Assembly: GCF_001939735.1 (NCBI RefSeq)
Contig: NZ_MJIL01000087.1
Coordinates: forward strand, 1-64,000
Origin: Photobacterium proteolyticum
GTDB lineage: Bacteria > Pseudomonadota > Gammaproteobacteria > Enterobacterales > Vibrionaceae
Direction: 5' to 3'
DNA: 64,000 nt
Shown here piece by piece: positions 1-8,538 of this stretch. Position 1 is the stretch's first letter. Every line of letters starts with the position of its first letter. The notes under the pieces were generated by a model. The model saw nothing but the letters and a program-made list of their open reading frames with translations. It did not search any database and was not told where the DNA came from. The translations under genes were made by a program, and so were the position numbers.

Positions 1-345
1 AGCCAGAGCCGGATATCAATGCATTGCTCCCCTGGAACTTCTCACATTAATAACCGCCCCGTGGGTTTATGGGGCGCATACGCTTCTTTGGCTCTAGAGG
101 AAGGATCATTGGGAGGTAAAGATTGAAATTATGTCGTCGTAAACTTAAAGCGTTTTTGCATAGTTAGGCATATCTCTCTAGTTGTGAAATACAATATGAA
201 TATATGCCCATATGCTAATTAGATGCGGATAATAAGGTGGACACTTACCTAATAAGCACCTCTATTAAGGTTAGTGTCCGGTTCTAAGAGTTGGTTCGCT
301 CACAACTAGGAAACACGGGTCCCTAATTAATAGCTGCAGCTCTAA
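1..345. other. Gene-free left edge with two inverted repeats
   Basis: No convincing reading frame is seen. A GC-rich inverted repeat, CGCCCC / GGGGCG, lies at about 55-82 without a clear T-tract. A second imperfect inverted repeat spans about 239-279: GGACACTTACCT faces AAGGTTAGTGTCC, with most arm bases pairing. This could be a hairpin or an insertion-sequence end remnant, but no transposase fragment is visible beside it. Its origin is unresolved. Confidence 0.35.
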
Positions 346-1647
346 CTACCGATTGTTCCAACAACTCTTGGCTTCTTGCAGATAATTTTCATCTTGAGTT
401 AAACGACGAACTATCTCTTCGACAGCCTGTTGCGAGTATATGTGTCTGTTAGCCAGAGCTTGATGATGATGAAACTCATTGTTACTCCTTTTCCATTTCA
501 ATTTACCTACAATCGCTTGAAAACAATTGTTGTTGAAAGTTGGCTCGCCTTTTTTATCCTTAGCAACCAAGCAGCGTTTCAATTTAGTTGGTTCGAAGCG
601 TACTTTTAACTGTTCGTTAATAGCCCTAATCGCTGTTGCTTGGCTATATTTATGTGATTGTTCTGGATCAACCGTTTTTTGAACAATCAAGGCATTCTTA
701 AGCTGCTCTAGATCCTCTGCTTTCCCGTTGGCCTTAGCGATAATTATTTGGCCTTCTGCATCATCCTTCGCATACACCAGCGAGACATTGATAGGTATCG
801 CAAACTCGATATCATTTGTCCGTTCTATCTCGTCCTGAACTGTTTTAGCTAACTCCAACATTTCCTCTGCTGCTTCACCATAATAGCTTTTCAATAGTGA
901 TTTGGGTGGTAACTTGAAATCGCCCACTAAAGAGATCATTCCAGAATGCTGAGACTGTAAAAATTGAACTTCAGTGAATTCTTCAAATTTCGATGAATAG
1001 TTAAGGATTCCTGCTTGGAATACACGTGATGCCAAACCTTGAAGCTCAGGCATTAGCAGATGAACGGCATCATCTCGCCATCCAGCGATAAGCTCGATAT
1101 TCTTACGTGTTTTATCACCACTCTTAAATACTTTATCTAGACAATTCCGCAAAGAAATAGTTTGCTTAATGCCCTTTTTGGTCGGCTTACAGTAAATTGC
1201 CATTTCACCATCAGACTCGATAATCATCGACTTCAGTAACTGCTCCCAGGATGTTGAGAATAGCATCACGAACCCATCAAGTTTGTTCTCTAGTGACGGT
1301 CGGTTATACAGTTCGAGTGCCAGCATCATGTTGTCGCGGGATTTTTTGATTAGAGCCTTAGCTAGATTTGATTTACACTTGTGGCCTAATTCTTGATAAT
1401 GCTTACTTTGGGACAAGCGCTTTTTGAATTCAACGAAGCCTATATCTAAGGTGTTAACTGCTTCATACTCATCACCATCTAGAAAGGATAAGAACTGGGT
1501 AATTTGCCCTTTGCTAAAGTAAGAATTGAAAGTGTTTGGTTTCCAGCCAGTGGCACCTATGACTTCTTGCTTAGTAAATGTTTTTTGTTGGCGTTGCTTC
1601 TCCTTTAGAAACTCAAAAAACTTTTTCTGTGCACTATCTCTCGACAT
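346..1647 (-). CDS. DUF3644 domain-containing protein
   Basis: A 433-residue protein that I recognise as DUF3644-type. The N-terminal 60 residues look like a winged-helix or HTH-like segment (TKQEVIGATGWKPNTFNSY). The DUF3644 core follows at about 95-290, with an NMMLALELYNRP helix, a WEQLLK segment and a WRDDAVHLL motif that resembles the conserved R-x4-H of HEPN-like folds. The C-terminus (about 330-420) is basic with an EFHHHQAL segment. No signal peptide or membrane segment is seen. It stands alone, is more AT-rich than the chromosomal genes to its right, and sits just past the end of a tRNA array, which suits an accessory locus. DUF3644 proteins are often found in defence-gene neighbourhoods, but a defence or RNase role here is inference. 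No partner gene is seen inside the window. Confidence 0.72.
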   Translation of the reverse strand: MSRDSAQKKFFEFLKEKQRQQKTFTKQEVIGATGWKPNTFNSYFSKGQITQFLSFLDGDEYEAVNTLDIGFVEFKKRLSQSKHYQELGHKCKSNLAKALIKKSRDNMMLALELYNRPSLENKLDGFVMLFSTSWEQLLKSMIIESDGEMAIYCKPTKKGIKQTISLRNCLDKVFKSGDKTRKNIELIAGWRDDAVHLLMPELQGLASRVFQAGILNYSSKFEEFTEVQFLQSQHSGMISLVGDFKLPPKSLLKSYYGEAAEEMLELAKTVQDEIERTNDIEFAIPINVSLVYAKDDAEGQIIIAKANGKAEDLEQLKNALIVQKTVDPEQSHKYSQATAIRAINEQLKVRFEPTKLKRCLVAKDKKGEPTFNNNCFQAIVGKLKWKRSNNEFHHHQALANRHIYSQQAVEEIVRRLTQDENYLQEAKSCWNNR

Positions 1648-1935
1648 ACATACCTTCGTTACTGATTAAAGTAAAAAAACCAAACTCAAGATATCAAACT
1701 CATTTCATTTATTCTTTGATAATTACGCGTTTTTTAGAGTCGAGATACCAGGAAAAATCAGACACAAGAATACACAGAAACACTACCACCGGACTCAGAC
1801 CAGAAACATAGAAATTCAGCCTTGGGTATGGTGGCACGAAAATTACACACAGTTCATCAACACAGGAAATTTACACAGGGAACAGGAGATAGACAGGAGG
1901 GAAAATTTGGAAAGTGATAACTCCAAACTTCAGGC

Positions 1936-1962
1936 ACAAAAAAACCAGCTCGAAGCTGGTTT
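1936..1962 (-). terminator. Intrinsic terminator of the tRNA array
   Basis: Read on the minus strand, AAACCAGCT-TCG-AGCTGGTTT runs directly into a T-rich tract. It lies 55 bases beyond the last tRNA-Cys and closes the tRNA transcript. A close relative of this hairpin lies beyond the tRNA-Cys at 17261. Confidence 0.8.
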
Positions 1963-2016
1963 ATTGTTTAAGGTAATAACCTTCTAAGTTCGATATTTAA
2001 TTATCAAACTAAAATA

Positions 2017-2090
2017 TGGAGGCGCGTCCCGGAGTCGAACCGAGGTCCACGGATTTGCAATCCGCTGCATAGCCACTCTGCCAACGCGCC
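2017..2090 (-). tRNA. tRNA-Cys (GCA), copy 1
   Basis: A 74-base cloverleaf with encoded CCA. The acceptor stem GGCGCGT pairs with ACGCGCC, the anticodon loop TTGCAAA gives GCA, and the T loop is TTCGACT. It is the last gene of the array in transcription order and lies 11 bases after tRNA-Leu. Its sequence matches the copies at 2379, 2741 and 17261. Confidence 0.95.
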
Positions 2091-2101
2091 TTATATTTAG
2101 A

Positions 2102-2188
2102 TGGTGCCCCGGGCCGGACTTGAACCGGCACAACGCGAACGTCGAGGGATTTTAAATCCCTTGTGTCTACCAATTCCACCACCAGGGC
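2102..2188 (-). tRNA. tRNA-Leu (TAA), copy 1
   Basis: An 87-base class II tRNA with a long variable arm and encoded CCA. The acceptor GCCCTGG pairs with CCGGGGC with one G-U pair. The anticodon loop TTTAAAA between AGGGA and TCCCT gives anticodon TAA for the UUA codon. The variable arm CGACGTTCGCGTTG and T loop TTCAAGT are normal. Confidence 0.95.
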
Positions 2189-2284
2189 ACGCAATTCTTG
2201 ATTGCGATGCTCCTAACCAATGTGCTTTATAAAAAAGCGGTTAGACACCATCTTTGATACTGAGTACATCAATATCGCAAAATT

Positions 2285-2375
2285 TGGAGCGACACACGAG
2301 GTTCCCGATCTTCGAGGAGCTAGGCGTGACCTCAACCTTGGCAAGGTTGCGCTCTACCAGCTGAGCTAGTGTCGC
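2285..2375 (-). tRNA. tRNA-Gly (GCC), copy 1, with rearranged T arm (possible pseudo-tRNA)
   Basis: The 5' part is an ordinary tRNA-Gly: acceptor GCGACAC, D arm TAGCTCAGCTGGTAGAGC, and anticodon stem-loop CAACC-TTGCCAA-GGTTG with anticodon GCC. The 3' acceptor strand GTGTCGC and encoded CCA are also intact. Where a TTCGA T arm should lie, about 21 unrelated bases (starting CCTAGCTCC, ending ATCGGG) replace about 6. The gene is 91 bases instead of 76, and no standard T stem or T loop can be folded. Unless the extra bases are removed, this is probably a non-functional or highly unusual tRNA. The 362-bp duplication carries an identical second copy. Confidence 0.7.
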
Positions 2376-2378
2376 AAA

Positions 2379-2452
2379 TGGAGGCGCGTCCCGGAGTCGA
2401 ACCGAGGTCCACGGATTTGCAATCCGCTGCATAGCCACTCTGCCAACGCGCC
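2379..2452 (-). tRNA. tRNA-Cys (GCA), copy 2
   Basis: Same 74-base sequence as the copy at 2017, shifted by exactly 362 bases. Anticodon GCA and encoded CCA. It lies 3 bases before the tRNA-Gly copy at 2285 and 11 bases after the tRNA-Leu copy at 2464 in transcription order. Confidence 0.95.
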
Positions 2453-2463
2453 TTATATTTAGA

Positions 2464-2550
2464 TGGTGCCCCGGGCCGGACTTGAACCGGCACAACGCGA
2501 ACGTCGAGGGATTTTAAATCCCTTGTGTCTACCAATTCCACCACCAGGGC
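2464..2550 (-). tRNA. tRNA-Leu (TAA), copy 2
   Basis: Same 87-base class II tRNA as at 2102, shifted by 362 bases. Anticodon TAA, long variable arm, encoded CCA. The 96-base spacer between it and the upstream tRNA-Gly is also repeated. Confidence 0.95.
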
Positions 2551-2646
2551 ACGCAATTCTTGATTGCGATGCTCCTAACCAATGTGCTTTATAAAAAAGC
2601 GGTTAGACACCATCTTTGATACTGAGTACATCAATATCGCAAAATT

Positions 2647-2737
2647 TGGAGCGACACACGAGGTTCCCGATCTTCGAGGAGCTAGGCGTGACCTCAACCT
2701 TGGCAAGGTTGCGCTCTACCAGCTGAGCTAGTGTCGC
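2647..2737 (-). tRNA. tRNA-Gly (GCC), copy 2, with the same rearranged T arm
   Basis: By eye identical to the copy at 2285, including the roughly 21 foreign bases in the T arm. Acceptor, D and anticodon arms are normal for tRNA-Gly(GCC) and the encoded CCA is present. The shared defect shows that the T-arm change came before the tandem duplication. Confidence 0.7.
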
Positions 2738-2740
2738 AAA

Positions 2741-2814
2741 TGGAGGCGCGTCCCGGAGTCGAACCGAGGTCCACGGATTTGCAATCCGCTGCATAGCCAC
2801 TCTGCCAACGCGCC
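2741..2814 (-). tRNA. tRNA-Cys (GCA), copy 3, first gene of the array
   Basis: A 74-base tRNA-Cys with anticodon GCA and encoded CCA, identical to the other copies. It is promoter-proximal: to its right the sequence leaves the repeat and becomes unique. TTTTATATG on the minus strand about 10-20 bases upstream could be part of a promoter, but this is weak. Confidence 0.95.
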
Positions 2815-3023
2815 TTCGTGTTACATATAAAAGCAGTCTTTCGACTTACCGCTTAACGAGTCTCCCCGCTGCGGTACGAGGTGTAATTTACTGATTTTAA
2901 ATAATGAGTCAATGAAAAAATGTCGATTTTCTTTCAACTGCTCAAAAAGCAACAAAAGCAGCGATAAACCATGCAAAAACTGATCAATAACACAACACAC
3001 CCTGTTTGCACTGAAGACGCACA

Positions 3024-3057
3024 GCTTAAAACAATAAAGGCCGCAGTGCGGCCTTTA
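3024..3057 (-). terminator. Intrinsic terminator after nspC
   Basis: The minus strand reads AAAGGCCGC-ACT-GCGGCCTTT followed by a T-rich run. It lies about 22 bases past the nspC stop and ends the norspermidine operon. Confidence 0.88.
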
Positions 3058-3078
3058 TGATTCAAAAACGAAGCTGAA

Positions 3079-4212
3079 CTAGCTAACACTCCACTGTGAC
3101 AGCGAGCGCTTAAAGTCGTCGTAGCCAAACTCGTTCAGTTTTTCGATGTCCCCATTCTGACGCTGACAGTACACCGACGGCATCTTCAAACCGTTAAACC
3201 AATTGAGCTTCACCATGGTATAGCCTGCGCTGTCCATAATATGGAGGCGCTGACCAATCTCCAGCGGCTGCTCAAACTGAGTCACACAGAACTGGTCGCC
3301 CGCCAGACAAGAACAGCTACCAATCACATACTGATGATCGCCGCTGTCGCTTGCTTCTGCGATAGAGGCAGGCTCATCGTAGATTAACGTATCAAGACGG
3401 TGCGCTTCGGTCGCACTATCTACAATCGCTGTCTTGACTTCGTTTTCAACGATATCAACCACGGTAACAACCAAATCCGTCGTCTTGGTGATGATAGCCT
3501 CACCCGGCTCCAAATACAGCTGAACACCGTGCTTTTCAGAGAATGCCTTCAATGCCGCAGCCAGCTTTTCAAGCTGGTAACCCGGCCAGGTAAAGAACAC
3601 GCCACCGCCCAGACTCACCCAATCAAGCTTATTCAGATATGGACCGAACTGCTCAGAAATAGCATCGAGCAAAGCGATAAAGGCATCAACGTCTTTGTTC
3701 TCACAGTTCATGTGGAACATCACACCGTCCAGCGTTTCAAACACTGACGGGTCGATATTGTCTGCCTGAACACCCAAGCGCGAGAACTTACGCGCCGGGT
3801 TCGCCAAATCCTGACCGGCATAGCTCACGCCCGGGTTCAAACGCAGCCCTAACGACGCCTTGCCTTCAACAAGATGACGGTAAGCCGCCAGCTGGCTTTG
3901 CGAGTTGAAAATCATCTTGTCGCAGATATCAGCCACTTCTTTGACGTCATCTTCGCTGTAGCCAACGCTGTATGCGTGCGTCTCGCCACCGAAAGTTTCA
4001 TAGCCCAGCTTCACTTCATACGGACCACTGCTGGTCGTACCGTCCAAATAAGGCTTTATGATGTCGAATACGCCCCAGGTCGAGAAGCACTTCAGAGCCA
4101 ATACCAGCTTCACGCCAGACAGCTCTTTCAGCAGCTTGGCCTTCTCCAGATTGGCAATCAGCTTTTCTTCATCAATCATGAAGAAAGGGGTTTTTAGATC
4201 AGTCTTGTTCAT
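3079..4212 (-). CDS. nspC: Carboxynorspermidine decarboxylase
   Basis: A 377-residue fold-type III PLP decarboxylase, the expected length. It makes norspermidine from carboxynorspermidine in the cytoplasm, the last step of the pathway. The PLP lysine is K41 in LALKCFS. A glycine-rich phosphate-binding segment (SLGGGVF) is at about 200, and a C-terminal GSCSCLAGD motif contributes the second-subunit active-site cysteine. The ATG start has GGA about 10 bases upstream. It is the third gene of a minus-strand operon with the dehydrogenase and the fused aminotransferase-decarboxylase, an order known from Vibrio. A strong hairpin lies in the 92-base gap before it, so its expression may be attenuated relative to the upstream genes. 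Confidence 0.95.
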   Translation of the reverse strand: MNKTDLKTPFFMIDEEKLIANLEKAKLLKELSGVKLVLALKCFSTWGVFDIIKPYLDGTTSSGPYEVKLGYETFGGETHAYSVGYSEDDVKEVADICDKMIFNSQSQLAAYRHLVEGKASLGLRLNPGVSYAGQDLANPARKFSRLGVQADNIDPSVFETLDGVMFHMNCENKDVDAFIALLDAISEQFGPYLNKLDWVSLGGGVFFTWPGYQLEKLAAALKAFSEKHGVQLYLEPGEAIITKTTDLVVTVVDIVENEVKTAIVDSATEAHRLDTLIYDEPASIAEASDSGDHQYVIGSCSCLAGDQFCVTQFEQPLEIGQRLHIMDSAGYTMVKLNWFNGLKMPSVYCQRQNGDIEKLNEFGYDDFKRSLSQWSVS

Positions 4213-4237
4213 TGTTCGGTCCGTGTATTGCAGATCC

Positions 4238-4276
4238 GTAAACTAAATAAAGCTGGTATCGGAATACCAGCTTTAT
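4238..4276 (-). terminator. Hairpin in the gap before nspC (attenuator-like)
   Basis: ATAAAGCTGGTAT at 4247-4259 pairs perfectly with ATACCAGCTTTAT at 4264-4276 around a 4-base loop. On the minus strand it is followed by TTTAGTTTA, a short imperfect T-tract. It could end part of the transcription from the upstream dehydrogenase gene or stabilise its mRNA. Confidence 0.65.
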
Positions 4277-4304
4277 CAATACTATTTATTTTGGGGTTAA
4301 GTTG

Positions 4305-5549
4305 TTACTTAAGGATGTTGATCAGAGGCTGACCCACTTCCAGCTCTTGTACGTGCCAGTCCAGACCGATACCCGGCATTGTTTCCAGGAACGGATCCGG
4401 GTCTAGCTGTTCCATGTTGAACACGCCAGCTTCTGCCCAAGTACCGCGGAAGTACTGAAGCGCAGCAGAGATAGCCGGAACACCAGTGGTGTAAGAAATC
4501 GCCTGATGCTCAACATCTTCGTAAGCTACTTCGTGATCAGCATTGTTGTAGATGAACACGCTGCGCTCTTTGCCGTCTTTTTTACCCTGAACCCAAGTAC
4601 CGATACAGGTCTTACCGGTGTAGCCCGGCGCCAGAGACGTTGGATCTGGCAGGATAGCCTTCAGTACTTTCAGCGGCTCAACCACAGTACCGTCTTGTAG
4701 CGTTACAGGATCCGGGCTTAGCAGGCCGATATCGCGCATGCAGTTGAAGTAGTTCAGGTATTTGTCACCAAAGCCCATCCAGAATTCGATACGCTTGGCA
4801 GGAATGAATTCCTTCATAGAGCGAACTTCATCGTGCGCCATCGAGTAAACTTTGTGGCTGCCTACTTCCGGGAAGTCGAACTCCATCATACGGGTGTGAC
4901 ATGGTACCTGCTTCCACTCACCATCTTCCCAGTAAAAAGAATCACCCTGGATTTCCAGCATGTTTGTTTCTGGATCGAAGTTAGTTGCGAACTTCTTGCC
5001 GTGATCACCGGCGTTAACATCCATCACATCGATAGTGTCGATTTCATCAAACAGGTGCTTAACCGCATAAGCGGCAAATACGCTTACTACGCCCGGATCG
5101 AAACCGGCACCAAGAATGCCTGTGATACCCGCTTCTTTGAATTTCTCGCGGTAGCCCCACTGCCAATCGTAGGCCTGTGGAACCTGCTGGCCTTCAGAGC
5201 ACAGGTCAACCGCTACAGATGTATCCAGGTAAGATACCTTGGCCTGGTAACACGCTTCCATGATTGCCATGTTCACCCATGGAGGACCAGCGTTGATAAC
5301 CAGATCAGGCTGTACTTCCTTGATCAGGGCAACCAATGCTTCAACGTCGTCAGCATTTACAGCGCGTGCTTCCAGCTTCTTTGATGGATCTTTCAGGTTG
5401 TTCTTCTTCTGGATCGACGCAATGATTTTTTCGCACTTAGAAACAGTACGGGATGCAATCGTAATATCACCAAGAACGTCGTTGTTTTGAGCTGCTTTAT
5501 GCGCAATTACCCAGCCAACACCACCAGCACCAATTTGTAGAATAGCCAT
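4305..5549 (-). CDS. Carboxynorspermidine dehydrogenase (saccharopine dehydrogenase family)
   Basis: A 414-residue protein of the saccharopine dehydrogenase-like family. It begins with a Rossmann nucleotide-binding segment, ILQIGAGGVGWVIAHKAA, at residues 3-20. The C-terminal domain has the DPETNMLEIQGDSFYW and GFGDKYLNYFNC segments typical of carboxynorspermidine synthases. It condenses diaminopropane with aspartate semialdehyde and reduces the Schiff base with NADPH to carboxynorspermidine. GGAAG precedes the ATG. It sits between the diaminobutyrate enzyme and nspC, which settles the substrate choice over lysine-pathway saccharopine dehydrogenase. It is often labelled Lys1-like in annotations. 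Confidence 0.92.
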   Translation of the reverse strand: MAILQIGAGGVGWVIAHKAAQNNDVLGDITIASRTVSKCEKIIASIQKKNNLKDPSKKLEARAVNADDVEALVALIKEVQPDLVINAGPPWVNMAIMEACYQAKVSYLDTSVAVDLCSEGQQVPQAYDWQWGYREKFKEAGITGILGAGFDPGVVSVFAAYAVKHLFDEIDTIDVMDVNAGDHGKKFATNFDPETNMLEIQGDSFYWEDGEWKQVPCHTRMMEFDFPEVGSHKVYSMAHDEVRSMKEFIPAKRIEFWMGFGDKYLNYFNCMRDIGLLSPDPVTLQDGTVVEPLKVLKAILPDPTSLAPGYTGKTCIGTWVQGKKDGKERSVFIYNNADHEVAYEDVEHQAISYTTGVPAISAALQYFRGTWAEAGVFNMEQLDPDPFLETMPGIGLDWHVQELEVGQPLINILK

Positions 5550-5649
5550 CGTTATTTTCTTCCGTTAATAATCAATACGTTTTAGAACGCTGGTGCTGCC
5601 ACAACTGTTTCCAGCCAGTGCGCAGCAGCACCTATTGTTAGTAAATCAA

Positions 5650-8538
5650 TTAATCAACCAGCGTACGGGCCAGATCATTAATATCGTTAAGTAAGGTTTC
5701 GAAATCAGCCATCGTCAGACACGGGTTCAGAATAGTGAACTTAAGTGCCACTTTTCCGTCGACCACGGTTTCACCCAATACAGCAACACCTTTCACCAGA
5801 GCTTCAATACGCAGCTGCTTGTTGAACTGATCGATATCGACTGTTTGATCGCCAAGGGAGCGGAACAATACCGTCGACAAAGCGGGATCGGCCAGCAATT
5901 CAAAGTCAGCAGACTGATTGATCAAATCGGCAACCTGCTGCGCCTGTCCCAGCAAATGATCATACATCGCGCCAAGCGCCTGGGTGCCCACACACTGCAT
6001 CGTCATCAGCACTTTCAGTGCATCAAAGCGCTTAGTAGTAGCAATCGACTTGTCGACCAGGTTTGGCAGCAGATCATCTTCACGATTCAGGTAATCAGCA
6101 TGGTGCAGCAGGTATTTAAAGTGCTCTTTGTCTTTCAGCAATACCGCACCGCAGCTGATTGGCTGATAGAACAACTTATGGAAGTCCACGCTGAGCGAGT
6201 CTGCTCGCTCAATACCGTGCAAGCGCGTCTTATGGCGGCTCAAGATCAACGCGCCACCGTAGGCGCCATCAACATGCAGCCACAGGTTGTGCTGCTGGGC
6301 AACATCTGCCAGACCAGCCAGGTCATCAATCGCACCGTGATCGGTCGTCCCTGCTGTACCCACAAGGGCAAACGGCATCAAGCCTTCGCTTTTCATCGAC
6401 TCTATGGTCGTCACCAGCGAGGCCAGCTTGATTGTGCCATCTGGGTTGGTATCGACACACTCCACGGCATGTTCACCCAGTCCAAGCAGCGATGCAGATT
6501 TCTGTACCGTGAAGTGAGACTTCTTAGAACATAGGATACGCAGTTTGCCCGCATAATCCGGCAAACCTTCTTTTTGGATGTTATGGCCGGAAATCGTATC
6601 TGCCGCCCAGTCACGTGCCAGCAACAAGCCCATCAGGTTGCTCTGGGTACCACCACTGGTAAACACGCCATCAGCCTGCTCGCCAAGCTCATAAACACCG
6701 CACAACCAATCGACAACCTTCTGTTCCACATAAGTTGCAGAACTTGCCTGATCCCATGAGTCCATTGACTGGTTCAATGAGCTGATAAATGCCTCGGCGG
6801 CAACCGCTGGCAATAAAGGCGGTGTATGCAGATGCGCAATGCAGCTTGGATGCTGAACCATGATCGAGTTCTTGGCGATCAGTTCTCCAGTCTGCTCAAT
6901 GACTGTCTCCAGCGGCAGCTGCTGATCGTCCAGCTCGATGTTGTTGATCAAGTTTTTCAGTACCAGCGGCTCGAGCCCTGAGTACGGCGCATCAGCCGCT
7001 TCGAAAACTTGTTTCAGAACTTGTGTGGTCTGGTTTAGCGCAACCTCAAGCTCGTCTGCACCGCCTTCACCGGTGTGGATGAAGTACGAACGCCACTGCT
7101 CCTGATCCGATTCCGCATTGGCTTCTGAAATTGTTGCCGGGCCAGCTGTAGCAAGAATGGCCTTGCTCAACGCTTCGAGGGCAAAATCAATTTGCTCGTA
7201 GCTAATAATCAACGGTGGCAGAAAACGCAGAACAGAACCCTGACGTCCGCCTTTTTCGATGATCAGACCACGCTCCAACGCAGCGCGCTGGATATTCGCC
7301 GTCATTTCAGGATCGGCTTCAGGCTCACCGAACTTGTTCTTCTGATTGTTTGGCTTAACAATCTCAACACCCAGCATCAAACCTTTGCCGCGTACTTCAG
7401 CGATACAATCGGTATATCCGGCAATGCGCTCCAGGCCCTCACGCAGGTACTGGCCAGCTTTTTCGGCATGCTCTACCAGGTGATCACGACGAATAATTTC
7501 CAACGCTTTTGCACCGGTCGCCATTGCCAGCTGGTTACCACGGAATGTGCCGGTATGCTCACCCGGACGCCAGGTATCAATCGACTTGTCAAAGAGCAAT
7601 ACAGACATCGGCAGACCGCCACCGACAGCTTTCGACAAACAAAGAATGTCTGGGGTAATGCCTGATTCTTCAAACGCAAAACGGTGACCGGTTTTACCGA
7701 TACCACACTGGATTTCATCAAGGATCAGCAGAATGCCATGTTCTTTGGTGATACGACGCAGCTCTTGTAGCCAGAAAGCCGGAGCCGGGATCACCCCACC
7801 CTCGCCTTGCACAGGCTCAACAATGATCGCCGCGGGTTTCTGTACGCCGCTTTCATCGTCGCTCAGCATACGTTCGATATAACGAATGCTTTGTTTGGCT
7901 CCTTCATTGCCTTTCAGGCCGAACGGGCAGCGCAGGCTATATGGGAACGGCAGGAAGTGGACATCTGCCATCAGCCCCTGACGACGCTCTTTCGTCCCCA
8001 GGTTACCCATCAACGCCATGGTTCCGTTAGTCATACCATGGTAGGCACCATGGAAAGCCGCCATCGTGTTTCGGCCAGTGGTTTGCTTGGCCAGTTTAAT
8101 CGCCGCTTCTACAGCGTCGGCACCGGAAGGGCCACAGAACTGAATACGGGCGTTGGCTGCAAAATCATCCGGTAGGAAGTTCATCACTTCTTTGATGAAT
8201 TTATCTTTGGCCGGGGTTGTCATATCCAGAGTCTGGTACGGCAGCCCCTGGTTTAGCTGTTCGATAATTGCCTGGTTGATTTCTGGGTGGTTATAACCCA
8301 GAGCCAGTGTTCCGGCACCAGCCAGACAGTCTAGAAATAGTTGGCCTCGGCTATCTTCCACCAGCGCGCCTGATGCTTTCTTGATAGCAAGAGGCAGCCT
8401 TCTCGGATAGGAGCGCACTTCCGACTCATAATGCTCCTGACTCAGCAGCAGTTCATCGGGTGTCAAATCGTACAATTCATGTACAACCGGTACGTTTGAG
8501 GCTAGCTTGATATCGTCTAAATCAAACACATTACTCAT
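5650..8538 (-). CDS. Fused L-2,4-diaminobutyrate aminotransferase / decarboxylase
   Basis: About 962 residues with two PLP enzymes in one chain. Residues 1 to about 460 are a class III aminotransferase (EPVQGEGGV, DEIQCGIGKTG, LSKAVGGG with the PLP lysine) that makes diaminobutyrate from aspartate semialdehyde and glutamate. Residues about 490-962 are a group II decarboxylase (TSGGTQSN, HVDGAYGG, VDFHKLFY with the PLP lysine) that gives 1,3-diaminopropane. The fusion feeds the two downstream norspermidine enzymes and is known in Vibrio. An ATG three codons earlier (8547) is possible, but the ATG at 8538 has GGA at a better distance. It is the first gene of the operon; 100 bases separate it from the dehydrogenase. 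Confidence 0.94.
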   Translation of the reverse strand: MSNVFDLDDIKLASNVPVVHELYDLTPDELLLSQEHYESEVRSYPRRLPLAIKKASGALVEDSRGQLFLDCLAGAGTLALGYNHPEINQAIIEQLNQGLPYQTLDMTTPAKDKFIKEVMNFLPDDFAANARIQFCGPSGADAVEAAIKLAKQTTGRNTMAAFHGAYHGMTNGTMALMGNLGTKERRQGLMADVHFLPFPYSLRCPFGLKGNEGAKQSIRYIERMLSDDESGVQKPAAIIVEPVQGEGGVIPAPAFWLQELRRITKEHGILLILDEIQCGIGKTGHRFAFEESGITPDILCLSKAVGGGLPMSVLLFDKSIDTWRPGEHTGTFRGNQLAMATGAKALEIIRRDHLVEHAEKAGQYLREGLERIAGYTDCIAEVRGKGLMLGVEIVKPNNQKNKFGEPEADPEMTANIQRAALERGLIIEKGGRQGSVLRFLPPLIISYEQIDFALEALSKAILATAGPATISEANAESDQEQWRSYFIHTGEGGADELEVALNQTTQVLKQVFEAADAPYSGLEPLVLKNLINNIELDDQQLPLETVIEQTGELIAKNSIMVQHPSCIAHLHTPPLLPAVAAEAFISSLNQSMDSWDQASSATYVEQKVVDWLCGVYELGEQADGVFTSGGTQSNLMGLLLARDWAADTISGHNIQKEGLPDYAGKLRILCSKKSHFTVQKSASLLGLGEHAVECVDTNPDGTIKLASLVTTIESMKSEGLMPFALVGTAGTTDHGAIDDLAGLADVAQQHNLWLHVDGAYGGALILSRHKTRLHGIERADSLSVDFHKLFYQPISCGAVLLKDKEHFKYLLHHADYLNREDDLLPNLVDKSIATTKRFDALKVLMTMQCVGTQALGAMYDHLLGQAQQVADLINQSADFELLADPALSTVLFRSLGDQTVDIDQFNKQLRIEALVKGVAVLGETVVDGKVALKFTILNPCLTMADFETLLNDINDLARTLVD

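Larger units (their letters stand above)
2017..2740 (-). repeat. Two tandem copies of a 362-bp Cys-Leu-Gly tRNA unit
   Basis: Unit 1 is 2017-2378 and unit 2 is 2379-2740. By eye they are identical through tRNAs and spacers. A third tRNA-Cys (2741-2814) makes a partial third unit. The lack of divergence in the non-tRNA spacers points to recent unequal recombination or ongoing homogenisation. Confidence 0.92.

Noticed and set aside
2009-2800. Several 60-84 codon open frames on the minus strand across the tRNA array
   Set aside because: They read through tRNA genes and recur with the 362-bp repeat; they are by-products of tRNA sequence.
6411-6614. Antisense frames of 60-230 codons opposite the diaminobutyrate enzyme and other long genes
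   Set aside because: They are shadows of strongly supported genes on the other strand and show no family motifs.
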